A stretch of 64,000 bases of DNA from Paragorgia papillata (taxonomy: Eukaryota; Cnidaria; Anthozoa; Scleralcyonacea; Coralliidae), in assembly GCA_035771165.1 (NCBI GenBank), contig JAWNZC010000353.1, forward strand, positions 1,042,501 through 1,106,500. Reading direction: 5' to 3'. Shown in pieces: positions 33,756 to 46,360 of this stretch (positions are counted from its first letter, which is position 1; each line of letters starts with the position of its first letter). The notes below the pieces were generated by a model. The model did no database searches. It worked only from the letters and a program-made list of their open reading frames with translations, and had not been told where the DNA came from. Made by a program: the position numbers and the translations under genes.

Positions 33756-34019
33756 TCTTTAACCCTTTGAAGCCTGACGACGAGTCTTTAGTATTTTATT
33801 CTGGCTAATGCCAGAGTATTTTATTCTGGCTAACACCAGACGATTTTATTCAGCGCAGGGAGAGGTCCAGGTCTCAAAATGTTAAAACCTATCTCTTTAG
33901 CATTTTGAAGCATGAAGACGAGTCTTTAGTTTTTTATTCTGGCTAACGCGAGAGTATTTTATTCTGGCTAAGGCCAGACGACATTTTAATGAGCACAGGG
34001 AGAGGTCCAGACCTCAAAG

Positions 34020-34640
34020 TGTTAAGGTCCTCATTAAGGTTTGCAAGGTCATTTCGGTAAAGCACTCTCAATTCCTCAATTTATGCCACAAAAATAAAAT
34101 AGATATCATTAAAAAACTATTAATTTGTAGAATACAATGTTGTATTTGATTTTGCGATAAACACAAACCAATAATAGTTGTGAATTTTTCAATTATTAAA
34201 ACCAGAGGGCTTCACTCGGGGCGACTTAAGAACAAAGCGTTTCATTTTGTTCAAAACATTTTTTTCGCAGTTCGATTCCGAGATAAATTTCCAGCCGAAA
34301 ACGGTGTGAAGGTTTTTTTTATTCATTCCTTGGTTTCGATTTTATGACTTATTTTGTCTGAATGTTGGTTGAAAAACAGCATTTTTAACTTTCGTCGTCA
34401 ATAAAATCAGCATATCAGAAAACGCAGCTGACATGTTGCTGGAAATTTATCTCGGAATTTATAAACTGCGGAGAAAGATTTTGAACAATATAAAACGCTT
34501 TTTCATTGAGTCGCCCCGAGTGAAACCCTCTGGCTTTAATTTAAATACAACTATTATATTGGTTTGTGTTTATCGCAAAATCAAAGACACCATTGTATTC
34601 TACAAGTTAATATATAGCCTCTACGATATTATAGATGCAA
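34020..34640. repeat. Long foldback element, copy in D2
   Basis: Same left arm and GGGCGACTT centre as 24077-24750; the right arm diverges after ACAAGTTAATATATAGCC. Confidence 0.85.
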
Positions 34641-34714
34641 CTTCTCTGATCAACCGTGTAAATTTCCTGTCGGTAAGATTCCCAAAGTATTCCTCGGCGA
34701 TCATATAATATTAC

Positions 34715-34885
34715 AAACTAATAACATGACTTTTCGGGAAATTAGCGATTAAATTTCCCCTTTGCCTCGGGAAGATTTGTAAAAGTCCTCAGGCCTGCGG
34801 CCCTCGGACTTTCACAAACCTTCCCTCGGCGACGGGGAAATGTAATCGCTAATTTTCCTCAAGTCATGTTATTACTTATAAATAT
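34715..34885. repeat. Foldback element with GGCCTGCGGCCC loop, D2 only
   Basis: TAATAACATGACTTTTCGGG and GAAATTAGCGATTAAATTTCCCC pair with GGGGAAATGTAATCGCTAATTTTCC and AGTCATGTTATTAC; tip CTCAGGCCTGCGGCCC. Confidence 0.85.
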
Positions 34886-35111
34886 TGTATAGATAATGTG
34901 ACTACTTTGACGTCATCTCATTACCATTTTGAAAACAAAAATCTCTATTAAAGCAATAAAGGTTGCTCTAATCTAAAAAAATATTTCGTTGTTCAACTAT
35001 TTGCCAAAGGTACAACGTATATTTAGACGAGAAAAAATTTGGGGTTATATGCACTATAAGTCTTTCCTGTCCGAATCGGTCTTTTATTCTGGTTAACGCC
35101 AGACGATTTTA

Positions 35112-35245
35112 GGGGCCGTCGACAATTAGTTGCATCTAATTTTCCCGTGCATGTTGATGAGGGAAAATATTTGCAAGCGGCAAATTTAAAGAAAACAAAA
35201 GATTTCTTTATCTTCTAATTTACCCTCATCAACATGCACGGGAAA
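35112..35245. repeat. Foldback element, D2 only
   Basis: CTAATTTTCCCGTGCATG plus TTGATGAGGG pair with CCCTCATCAACATGC and ACGGGAAAATTAGAAG. Confidence 0.85.
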
Positions 35246-35594
35246 ATTAGAAGACAAAGGATAAATTTCCCTCTTGCATGAGCGATGAGGGAAATACGAG
35301 GTTTACATTCCCTCGGAGAACAAAAGAATCCGAGGCGATCATGGTATTATTATTTGAACAACATGTTCCATATTGTATGAGTTTTTCCACAAAACTTCTC
35401 AGGTAGTTTATCTTGCCAAAAAGAGAAAGAAAGCCAGATGCCTACATAGACGTCACCTCATTACCAATCATACTAGAAATGCGAATCGCCAAAAAAAACA
35501 TTGAAGAATAGCTCCAATCAAAAAAATATATTTCACTGAACAACTGTTTGCTCTATGTATAACGTATTCAGATGATTTATGCACTTATATGCAC

Positions 35595-36690
35595 TTTAAG
35601 GTGGCGATTACATTGTAAGCTGGCTGGCCCGGTTAAGCGGGATGAAAATGTCCATGTAATCGTTTTCATCTCGGCAAACTGGGCTGAAAAACTGTTGAAC
35701 TCGCTTCGATACGCGTTCGTTTGCTTGACTGTGTGAATAAATAGTGCTGAAAGGAACTGAAATAGAACATCAAAACGTTGTTCGTGTGTTTTGTGATCAT
35801 AGCGAAGACTTAATAAATTAAAGACGTGAAGATGCTTTCGTGGGTTAGCTAATCTTTTTATTAACGATGGGCTTACAAAAGATTGCATCGATATTCTTTA
35901 TTCTGTGCTAATTGCGTAATTTATCAGTTCTGGTAAGACACGAAGTCTCATTGTTTTAAATATGAACAAGCGCAACTTGTGAATTGTTAATACGTCGAAA
36001 AAAGCTGATAAAAACAAATTTTGTCGAGTGTACGAAGCTTTTTCCCACTAAAAGTAGGCGAGTAGGCGAGCTAGCCCGGTCAATCGTGTTTACATGGGAA
36101 GGAAAACAGCCCGGAAAACCGAGATCTTGGTCTCACAAAGCGAGATATCGGCTAGGCGGGCAAGCTCGGCTCTCATATAAACACAAGATGAAAATTAACA
36201 AGAAATAATAGCACAAGCACGATCTCGGCAAAGCGGGCTAGCCTGGGTACACGCGTAAAAACGCACACACAATGTTGTGCTGCACCCCGTAAACAAGTAG
36301 TTCACTTATAGTTCGAACAACTTGTTCACGGATAAATCAACAGTCATGAACAAGTTGTTCTAACAGCACATTTTTCTAGCCAACAACGTTGTTCGCACAT
36401 GATACAACATGTTGTAACAGCATGATGAAGTAATGTTACAACAATGTTACAACAATTGAGAACATGACTGGTGTATCAACACGTCCTTCAGTTGTTTCAA
36501 CATGCGTGGACAACTGCTGTTGTTTCATGAAGCTGGAACAACATGATGAAACAATGATGAACAATTTTATTAATTCATCAAGGTTGTTCACACATGATAA
36601 CAACGTTGTTACAGCATTGTTCAGGCAACAATGCTGTAACAACTTGTGAGATTCTTACGCGTGTACCCGGCCGGGCTCGCCTCCATATGA
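35595..36690. repeat. Composite GC-rich MITE-like block, D2 copy
   Basis: Counterpart of 25305-26365 with small indels, including loss of part of the GAACAATG run near 36430. Confidence 0.7.
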
Positions 36691-37071
36691 ACACCCGCTA
36701 AGACAATAACAATCTTTTTATTAACGATGGGCTTACAAAAGATTGCATCGATATTCTTTATTTATTCGTCTGAATGATAATGAATAACGTGCTGGATTTA
36801 TTGTCTATGAAAAATCTCGTTGTTTGAAATACTGCATTATAATTGTCCCCAAGGTAAATCAATACAGTTATTTCCCAGGTTTACAAGATGGCGCAGCCCC
36901 AGCAACACTGCTGGGGGTTATCTGGAGCAAAAACCTTTCTGGGGCTACCGCCGTAAACCCAAAATCGATATTCATCTTGCTTCCAGCCATAAGAAACTTC
37001 AGCCACCGGCACAGCTCGTAGAATTTGACGCTTAAGAAAGAAATGATTTGTAAATTAGACAAGGGATTTCT

Positions 37072-37625
37072 GGTTGGTTGGTTGGTGAATCGTGGCTTGA
37101 ATCGTAGTCGCATGAATCGTAGCTTGATTGTTAACCGCTTTGAAGTTTGCCGGGTTTGGTTGGTTGGTTGGTTGGTTGGATGGTTGGTTGGTTGGTTGGT
37201 TGGATGGATGGATGGTTGGTTGGTTGGATGGTTGGTTGGATGGTTGGATGGTTGGTTGGATGGTTGGTTGGATGGTTGGTTGGATGGTTGGTTGGTTGGC
37301 TGGATGGCTGGTTGGTTCGTTGGATGGATGGCTGAATGGTTGGTTGGTTGGATGGTTGGTTGGTTGGTTGATTGATTGATTGATTGATTGGTTGGTTGAT
37401 TGGTTGGTTGATTGGTTGGTTGGTTGGTTGGTCGCTCGGTCGCTCGTTCGTTCCTTGGATGGTTGGATTGTTGTTTGGATTATTGGTTGGTTGGTTAGTG
37501 AGTGGGTTGGTCAGTTGCTTGGTTGGTTTGTGAATGAGTTGGTCAGTTGCTTGGTTGGTGTGTTGGTCAGTTAGTTGATTGGTTGGATGTCGTTGGTTGG
37601 TTGGTTGGATGGTTGGATGGCATGG
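37072..37625. repeat. (TTGG/ATGG)n minisatellite in D2
   Basis: Counterpart of 26746-27310 with different unit order, as expected for a fast-changing tandem repeat. Confidence 0.95.
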
Positions 37626-38011
37626 GCGTACGCGAAGGGGGGTCCGGGGGGTCCACGGACCCTCCAGTCGACGTTCCTGCCACACCCACTCGGTGAACTT
37701 TTGGTCAATTCAGTCGGGTCATTTTGGGAAGAAGAATGAGTAAAAGAAAGAATAAAAAAACAACGAAAAAAAAGTTAATATGTTTACTCGGTTATTTCGT
37801 CAAATAGTGTATACGTTTGAAAACGTCTTGTTATTTAATTTACAAACGCGCACGCAATCACACATTCTCATTCGTGCCGCGCGTATCGGAAGTTCGTTGC
37901 CAAGTATCAAATTATGTTCCTAAATTCGATAATCCGATTTGAAGTTTACATTAACGGAAAACCTTCGGTCGACCAGACTTTCTTTTGGTTGTTGAATAAA
38001 AAGAGCAATTA

Positions 38012-38351
38012 CTACGGTTCCGGTTTGAGCGTGGACACGCGTAATTTGACGACACACGTTTCACACGGGAAACTAACAAGGCCAAACGGTATTGTTTCAA
38101 TACGAACGCCAAATTTTCAAAGCAATGCTTATAACTCATCTTTATATACAACTAAATCTTCGTCAAGTGAAGCTAAGAACTCCACAGTTCTTTTCCGATC
38201 GGCCCTTTCGCTGACAAACCCCACAACGCGATGTTTTCGCGAAGAAGCAATGCCGTTTGGCCTTAGTAACTTCGCAGTTTCCGCTTAGCAACACGTTAGT
38301 TTCCCGCGTGTTGTCAAACTTAGCGTGTCCACGCTCAAACCGGAACCGTAG
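38012..38351. mobile_element. MITE (340 bp) with TA target duplication
   Basis: Terminal inverted repeats CTACGGTTCCGGTTTGAGCG and its complement at the right end, extending over TGGACACGC. TA flanks both ends (38010-38011 and 38352-38353). D1 has the empty site GCAATTATGCC with a single TA. TA targeting is typical of Tc1/mariner-type elements. Confidence 0.92.
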
Positions 38352-38894
38352 TATGCGAATTATACAAATTAATGTCTTTCATTCGACTGTATTTCCGTCG
38401 AATTATGCGACAGAGTTTGAGCACAATTTCGACTGCGTGACTGCGTCGAATTAAATTCGACACATCACACATCAAATAAAATCAGTTCAGACTTCAGACG
38501 TCGCATTTCCGTCGAATAAAATTGGTCGCATTAAATGCGACGGATTAAATTCGACGGAACGTCGAGGTATGAAACAGACCTCAGGCGGCATGCCTTCAGA
38601 GACAAAAGGTGACAAAACACGCAACGCAAGGGCAGCCGGTGTCGGAAATAACGGGGATATTTAATAATAGTTGATTAGTTTAATGCTTGTAATGACAGAG
38701 TGTGAACATCATAACATGCATCACATATAGTATAATAGTATTGTTCAATTGTTGATTAAGGGATTATAGCCATTAGCCAATTAAATGTTAGTAAATGGGA
38801 CTGTTCACTGTTGGGTAGATAATCAGTTGTGAATGTGTCCTTTGTGTATTGATTGTGAATGTGATTCGGGAGAGAAGAAGGTGGTTAAATAAAG

Positions 38895-39240
38895 TAAAGC
38901 GAAAAGGGTCGACTGTTGTCTGAACGGAAGATTTTGGCAAGTTTGATAGAACAGGGCGAGAGCAAGTTCAGCAACGACGCACGCTCTTCAACACCAAACC
39001 TACTTCATTGGCTTCACGAAGATGGCATAATGAAAATCCTCCCGTGTTTTTCTCACCTGGCCAACACTTTTGTTGCAATTCCTGCCACGTCTTGCAGTGC
39101 TGAGCGATCTTTTTCCGCCCTTCGAAGAATCAAGTCGTACTTCCGGGCTTCAATGGGACAGCACAGGCTTCTTGATATTGCCATTTTGAACATTGAGCGT
39201 GAAATTACAAATGTAATAATATACATGAAAAAATATCTCG
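38895..39240 (+). pseudogene. hAT transposase C-terminal remnant, D2 copy
   Basis: The frame reads LPCFSHLANTFVAIPATS, then CSAERSFSALRRIKSYFRAS and MGQHRLLDIAILNIERE, the hAT dimerisation domain. The remainder of the transposase is absent. Downstream, at 39290-39370, a short tandem repeat of ATCACAGTGCAAAAATCTGT follows. Confidence 0.87.
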
Positions 39241-39667
39241 ACTGTGATTGGCTGATTCCAGTGCAGTTAATCCCAAACAACAGTGCAGAATTGTGTTATC
39301 ACAGTGCAAAAATCTGTTATCACAGTGCAAAAATCTGTAATCATAGTGCAAAAATCTGTTATCACTAAGAACCAATCAAATTGATTGTACAGCGGATTTT
39401 TCCCGACACAAAACAAACAAAGATGGCGGCCAAGATTCGGCGGTTTTGGGGATAATTTGTTCAAATTTGAAACTAGTTATGCTTTAATATTGCCAAGTGA
39501 AGTACCTACAAGAAGACCAGAAGCTTCTTTATGCCTCGAGTAAACTTTTTCAAGTAATAAAGGAAGCGAAGCGTTTTTTAACAAATAAATATGCGAGGAG
39601 TGGACGGCTAAACACGTGCGTTAAAATATTAGTACAGTTGTTTTGAACATTTTTTCATGTATATTAT

Positions 39668-39845
39668 TAATAAGTAATAGCATGGTTTCTCGTGCAATTT
39701 GGAAAAACATGCACTCGTGAGTTTTTCAAATACTTCAAATAGCACTCGTCCTTCGGACTCGTGCTATTTTGACAGTATTTGAAAAACTCCCTCGTGCATG
39801 TTTTTATCCAAATTGCACTCGAAACCATGCTATTACCTATACTAA
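39668..39845. repeat. Foldback element with CTTCGGACTCG loop
   Basis: AATAGCATGGTTTCTCGTGC and CATGCACTCGTGAGTTTTTC pair with GAAAAACTCCCTCGTGCATG and GCACTCGAAACCATGCTATT; tip CGTCCTTCGGACTCG. Confidence 0.88.
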
Positions 39846-40012
39846 TTATGAAAAATAACATAACTAATATAATTAATGCCTTTGCTAACCATTCTCATAA
39901 CCGCGCTCGTTTCCTTCTTGTTTGAACTATAAATCAATAAAGCACAATAATGTGGTCTGCCATGTCCATATGAATAATAATATTGTATTCGTACTCCTTG
40001 TGGCTTGTTCTA

Positions 40013-40194
40013 CAATCTCATGCAAAATAAAATGTGCCACCTTGATTTTCAAAGGCTTGTCCCCCTTCCCCCCTTCAATGTTGCTATTTGAGCTCGAAAT
40101 TCAAAGGAAAGCCTCCAACAGTGCAAACCATCACTAACCAACATTGGAGAGGGTTCGGGAGCATGGAGTGTCTCGTTTATTTTGCATGTGATTG
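40013..40194. mobile_element. MITE (182 bp) with TA target duplication, A' only
   Basis: Ends CAATCTCATGCAAAATAAA and TTTATTTTGCATGTGATTG are inverted; TA at 40011-40012 and 40195-40196. Arm A (near 10985) and the D1 copy (near 29190) have TTCTAGTTG uninterrupted. Confidence 0.92.
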
Positions 40195-40434
40195 TAGTTG
40201 TGTCAAAATATTAAATGTATAAATACAGTATACCTTAAGAAAGTTGAAGAATCCATCAAAAAACTTGAATACTACTCTTAGCTAGCTTGATTTTTTACAG
40301 TTATGAGTTTGGCGGCGGGCGCCGGGCGGGCGGGCGCGGGCAGAAGAGTTTTCGTGGTCTGGGGCCTGGGGACGACTCGGTCAAAATATGGTGGACCCCC
40401 CCAGGTCTTCTGAAATCAATATGCTCGTGTTGGT

Positions 40435-40670
40435 TGGTTAGTTGGTTGGTTGGTCAGTTGTTTGGTTGGTCGGTCAGTTGGTTGGTCAGTTAGTTTATTG
40501 ATTGGTTGGTTGGTCAGTTAGTTTATTGATTGGTTGGTTGGTCAGTTAGTTGGTTGGTTGGTTGGTTGGTCAGTTAGTAGTTGGTTAGTTGGTTGGTTGG
40601 TCAGTTGGTAGGTTGGATGGTTGGTCAGTTGGTCAGTTGGTTGGTTGGTCAGTTAGTTGGTTGGTTCGCT
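40435..40670. repeat. (TTGG/TCAG)n minisatellite, A'
   Basis: Mirror of 10560-10757, with a few more units, including a repeated TTAGTTTATTGATTGG. Confidence 0.93.
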
Positions 40671-40834
40671 CAGTACCTGCATCAAAATTCCTTCCTTTGG
40701 CCAAGCATTGCCATGTTCAGTTACAATGGCCTGGGAGGCCATGCTGATGTCTTTGTCAAAGAAAGTTGTTATGGGCCAGACCTTAAAGAAAATTAGTGCA
40801 GATTAGACTACGACAATATTACATAATCCTTTGT

Positions 40835-41290
40835 GACATCATCACATGACATCATCATCATGACATCACCATCATGACATAATGGTGAGACCATTGTGAT
40901 ATTATCATGACATCATCATCATGATATCATCGTGACATCATCGTTGTGACATCATCCTTGTGACATCATCGTGACATGACATCATTGTGACATCATCCTT
41001 GTGACATCATCGTGACATCATCCTTGTGACATCATTGTGACATCATCCTCGTGACATCATCCTTGTGACATCATCATCGTGACATCCTGGTGACATCATC
41101 ATCGTGATATTCTTGTGACATCATCATCCTCGTGATATCATCTGGGACATCATCCTCGTGACATCATCCTTGTGACATCATCCTCGTGACATCATCATCG
41201 TGACATCATCATCATGACATCATCCTTGTGACATCATCATTGTGACATCATCATCGCATCATTGTGACATCATCACCATGCCGTGATCAT
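40835..41290. repeat. (TGACATCATCNT)n minisatellite, A'
   Basis: Mirror of 9899-10400, with slight unit differences. Confidence 0.93.
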
Positions 41291-41829
41291 TGTGACAATA
41301 TGACATCCTGACATCGTTGACTTGTTACTGTGATCATTATTGTCATCCTCAATATATATGAAGTTGCCGTGGGTACCTTTAGCGATAATGCAACGCTCAC
41401 TACCCTTGTGGAAGTTTGAGCGGTCTGGGCCCATGCGCACTTCACGCTATCTGAATGTACTTCACCGATGCTGTCCCACATGCGGTTGTCACCGACGATC
41501 GCATGTGTATAAGTAATTGATGAAATTCATTCAGATTGTTACAAGCTACTACAGCGAAAACACGTGTCTGTAGATAAATATATATATTATTGTTCCAAGC
41601 TACACTGATGAGCTGTTGTACAGCGAAACACCGTGTCTGTAGCTTCTGGTCTAACCAAGGTTTGATATGATACTCCACTAAGAAAATGAACTTACTCGAG
41701 GTAATTCTTGTTTAAAAATATCAATGCCTGATGCGCCAGCAACCTTGTCTTTTGGACCACCCTGAGAGCTTTCAACAACATGGTCTTTCACATGATTCTT
41801 CCTAAAAAAATACCAAAAATCCATATTGT

Positions 41830-42100
41830 GATGATGATCACGACAGTTGCAATGGTGATAATAATGATAATTAATGGTGAGGGTGGTGGTGGTGATGGTG
41901 GTGGTGGTGGTGGTGGTGGTGATGATGATGGTGATGATGATGGTGATGATGGTGGCGATAATGATGATGATGGTGGCGATGATGATGGTGATGATGGTGG
42001 TGATGATCATGGTGATGTCATGGTGATGATGTCATCATGATGATGGTGATGGCGATGTCACGACAATGATGGTGATATTGTGTTGTTGTTGATGATGATG
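41830..42100. repeat. (GAT/GGT)n triplet tract, A'
   Basis: Mirror of 9115-9345, somewhat longer in the GGTGGT part. Confidence 0.92.
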
Positions 42101-42409
42101 ACGATGCCATGTCTCAGTGCTTACCATGTAACAGTCAGTTGTGTAAAGGTCTTCAGTTTGGTATGACTTTGTCATGTAGTGCACTTGAATCTGCCTTGCA
42201 TGGCAGACATCTGATTAAAACAAGAAAAATAATTGGCAAACACAAAGCAAGTGAAGAGCGCAAACCATGTGACATAGCACCCCACTCTATTTGAGCATGC
42301 AATAGAACTATACCGCTGGCCAGCAGTATTCTCCCTATTAACTTTGATTAATTATAATCACATAATAAAATAAATACATGCAGTTTCAATTTAAAAATTG
42401 CAACATTAA

Positions 42410-42835
42410 AAACAACCATCATCATTATCACCACCGTTACCACCACCACCATCATCACCACCATTACCACCACCACCACCATCATCATCACCATTACCAC
42501 CACCACCATCATCACCACCATTACCACCACCACCATCATTATCACCACCATCATGACCACCATCATCATCATCAACACTACCACCATTATCACCACTACT
42601 ACCATCATCAACATCACCTCCATCATCACCATTACCACCAACATCACCACCACCATCATCACCACCACCATTGTCACCATCATCACCACAATTATCATCA
42701 CCACCACCATTATCACTACCACCATCACCACTACCATCATCACCACTACCACCATCACCACTACTACCATCATCACCACCACCACCACTGCTACCATCAC
42801 CACCACCATTACTACCATCACCACTAATGTAAAAC
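42410..42835. repeat. (ACC/ATC)n triplet tract, A'
   Basis: Mirror of 8383-8810. Confidence 0.95.
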
Positions 42836-43054
42836 TGTCACAATTTTCCCCCACAGCTCTGACCTTCCTTCACCAGCACCATGACAAGATTCACATTGGT
42901 TGTCTTCATTAAACTAATTTTTATTATAGCCACAACCTTGGCATGGAGTATATTTGGACGGAAAAAAACACAAATGATATGAGTTGTTACGTATACATGT
43001 ACTGTATACATTTGGTATGTTTGCTAGTCTCACTAGTCTCATTAGCTGATTAGG

Positions 43055-44160
43055 TCATCAGAAGGTTACATGTTGTACACATATGTAACCTTCACTCACC
43101 ATCTGAGTTCTTGTAGCTCAATGGTTAGAGTGTTTCACTGGTCATCAGAACGTTACAGGTTGTACACATATGTAACCTTCACTCACCATCTGAGTTCTTG
43201 TAGCTCAAATTGGTTGGAGTGTTTAACTGGTCATTTGAAGGTTACATGTTGTACACATATGTAACCTTCTCTCACCATCTGAGTTCTTGTTAGCTCAATA
43301 GTTAGAGTGTCTCACTGGTCATTAGAAGGTTACAGGTTGTACACATAATTATGTAACCTTCTCTCACCATCTGAGTTCTTGTTAGCTCAATAGTTACAGT
43401 GTCTCATTGGTCATTAGAAGGTTACATGTTGTACACATATGTAACCTTCACTCACCATCTGAGTTCTTGTAGCTCAATAGTTAGAGTGTCTCACTGGACA
43501 TTAGAAGGTTACAGGTTGTACACATATGTAACCTTCTCTCACCATCTGAGTTCTTGTTAGCTCAATAGTTAGAGTGTCTCACTGGTCATTAGAAGGTTAC
43601 AGGTTGTACACATATGTAACCTTCACTCACCATCTGAGTTCTTGTTAGCTCAAAAGTTAGAGTGTCTCACTGGTCATTAGAAGGTTACAGGTTGTACACA
43701 TATGTAACCTTCACTCACCATCTGAGTTCTCGTAGCTCAAATTGGTTGGAGTGTTTAACTGGTCATTTGAAGGTTACATGTTGTACACATACAGTATGTA
43801 ACCTTCTCTCACCATCTGAGTTCTTGCTAGCTCAATAGTTAGAGTGTCTCACTGGTCATTAGAAGGTTACAGGTTGTACACATATGTAACCTTCACTCAC
43901 CATCTGAGTTCTTGTAGCTCAATAGTTACAGTGTCTCACTGGTCATTAGAAGGTTACAGGTTGTACACATATGTAACCTTCACTCACCATCTGAGTTCTT
44001 GCTAGCTCAATAGTTAGAGTGTCTCACTGGTCATTAGAAGGTTACAGGTTGTACACATATGTAACCTTCACTCACCATCTGAGTTCTTGTTAGCTCAATG
44101 GATAGAGTGTCTCACTGGTCATCAGAATGTTGCAGGTTGAATCCCTGTCTCAGGACTTAG
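43055..44160. repeat. tRNA-like satellite array, 12 units, A'
   Basis: Plus-strand orientation of the array in A: AGTTCTTGTTAGCTCAATAG, GTTAGAGTGTCTCACTGG, GGTTACAGGTTGTACACATA. The last unit (44080-44160) has the best tRNA resemblance, with TTAGCTCAATGGATAGAG and GGTTGAATCCCTG. Confidence 0.85.
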
Positions 44161-44329
44161 AAACATTTTCTCTGTACATGTACTGTATTTGAGGTTGACG
44201 AATGTCTACCAAAGTTGTCACTTACCCATCCTCTGCCCAAACATGTTTTACACTGATGGAACCCTCCTCCATAACATGTACTGTATGGCACTGCTTGAGA
44301 ACGAAAAATAGGTTAGTTGCATTCAGAAA

Positions 44330-44458
44330 GAGGGAAAGTGGGAGGGAGGGAGCAAGGGAAGGAGGGAGGGAGGGAGGAAGGAAGGAGGGAGGGAGGGAAG
44401 GAAGAAAGGAGGGAAGGCGGGGGAGGGAGGAAGGCAGGCAGGCAGGCAGGCAGGCAAA
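44330..44458. repeat. (GGGA/GGAA)n purine tract, A'
   Basis: Mirror of 6397-6536, with different unit order. Confidence 0.93.
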
Positions 44459-44964
44459 CAAGCTAAGCTAGCTAGTGGGTTAGATAATAAAAGCAGTAAA
44501 CAGGCTATATACCTTGACAGATGCTGTATGTGGCACTTCAACTCGAGTATCGCCCTCAGAAAATGTTTTTGATGGTTTTCGAACCATGACATTCCATGGG
44601 CCAGGAGCAGGGCCATTGTGCGGTCCCATCAACAATTTCGCCTAAATAAAAAAAAAACAAAATCTCAAAATAGGATCTTCTAGATATGTTTACTGGATAT
44701 CAAAAAAATAACTGAAATTTTTTGCTCTATTAAAGTTGTGTTGTTTTGGGTTTCAGGTTAACAGCACAGGCAAACAATGTGTGAAATATACTCCGTTTTA
44801 AAAGCAAAGAAACTGGGGGTGGGGTGTAATTCTTGGTCAAATGATGAGGCACAATACTGACCTGTGTATGGCTCAACTTGCTAGGACGTTGATCGAGATT
44901 CAGTGAAGGTGATAACTTGTACTGTTTAATATAATGATATTTATTAGTAAGGATAGCCAAATCA

Positions 44965-46200
44965 TCATAACCATCATCATCACCACAACTACCATCACCA
45001 CCATCCTTATCACCATTACAACTACCAACACTACCACAATCATCTACCATCAACATTTCTTCACTACTATCATCACCATCACAACTACCATCATCACCAC
45101 CATCATCATCACTATCACCACCACCATCATCATCACCACTACCACCACCACAATTACTATCACAACTATCACCACCACCATCATCACCACCATCACCACC
45201 ACTACCACCACAATTACTATCACAAATATCACCACCACCATCATCACCACTACTACCATCACCACCACCATCATCACCACCTACACAATTACCATCACAA
45301 GTATCATCACCACCATCATCACCACCATCATTATCACCACCACAATTACCATCACAACTACCACCACCATTACCACCACCACCATCACCACCACAACTAC
45401 CACAACTCCACCACCACCATCACCACTATAACTACCATCACGACTATCACCACCATCACAACCACCACAACTCCACCCTACCACAACTACCATCACAACT
45501 ATCACCACCATCACAACCACCACAACTACCATCACAACCATCACAATTCCACCCCCACCATCACAACTATCACCACCATCACAACCACCATAACTCCACC
45601 ACAACTATCACCATCACCACCACAACTACCATCACAACTCCACCACCACCATCACAACTATCACAACCATCACAACTCCACCACAACTATCACCACCACA
45701 ACTACCATCACAACTCCACCATCACCATCATAACTACCATCACAACTATCACCACCATCACCACCACCACCACAACTACCATCACCACCACAACTACCAT
45801 CACAACTATCACCACCATCACAAATACCATCACAACCACTACAACCCCACCACCACCATCACCACCACAACTACCATCACAACTATCACCACCATCACAT
45901 AACTATCATCATCACCACCACCACCACCATGACTTATCACCACCATCATTATCATCATCATCACCACCACCATCACCACTATGAAAATTCAATTCACCAC
46001 CATCCTTGTCACCATCACTACAACCACCACCACTATCACCATCACCATCACCACCACCACCATAAACATCACTATCACCATGGCCATTACCTTTATCATT
46101 ACAGTCACTATCATCATCATCACTACCATCATTACCACCATCACCACCACTACAAGCACTACCATTACCACCCCTATCACTAAAATCACCATCATCAACT
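44965..46200. repeat. (ACC/ATC)n triplet tract, A'
   Basis: Mirror of 4645-5890. Confidence 0.95.
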
Positions 46201-46360
46201 AACAGTTGGTAATCTGGAATAAAATCCTTTATCATCCATTGTTACTCACATGATAAGCACTCGAAGGCTTTATATCATGTAGCTTCGCATGTAGCAACAA
46301 TTTGCTGCAACAAAGTCTTGCAAAGAGTCCTTCGCTTCCTCTGCAGTGATAGAAGCAGCC

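Larger units (their letters stand above)
33760..40410. repeat. Direct segmental duplication, copy D2
   Basis: Matches D1 (23837-29760). D2-specific material includes hairpins at 34715-34885 and 35112-35245, the 340-bp MITE at 38012-38351, and about 630 bp at 39213-39846. Its last part is shared with arm A' (39935 onward). Confidence 0.88.
40677..46360 (-). pseudogene. SSUH2: SSUH2-like gene, disabled copy in arm A'
   Basis: Mirror of 4487-10554 on the minus strand. Exon blocks in gene order: 46250-46360, 44513-44641, 44226-44293, about 42870-42950, 42125-42210, 41696-41801, 40677-40781. It shares the frame change in block 1, the extra bases in block 3, the stop in block 4 (complement CTA at 42914-42916) and the TGA in block 5. 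It has one private change: block 2 has an extra G (GATGGGACCG versus GATGGACCG), so VDGPHNGP is out of frame here. Block 7 differs by one residue (VWPI here, VWLI in A). The C-terminal exons are also missing. Confidence 0.82.
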
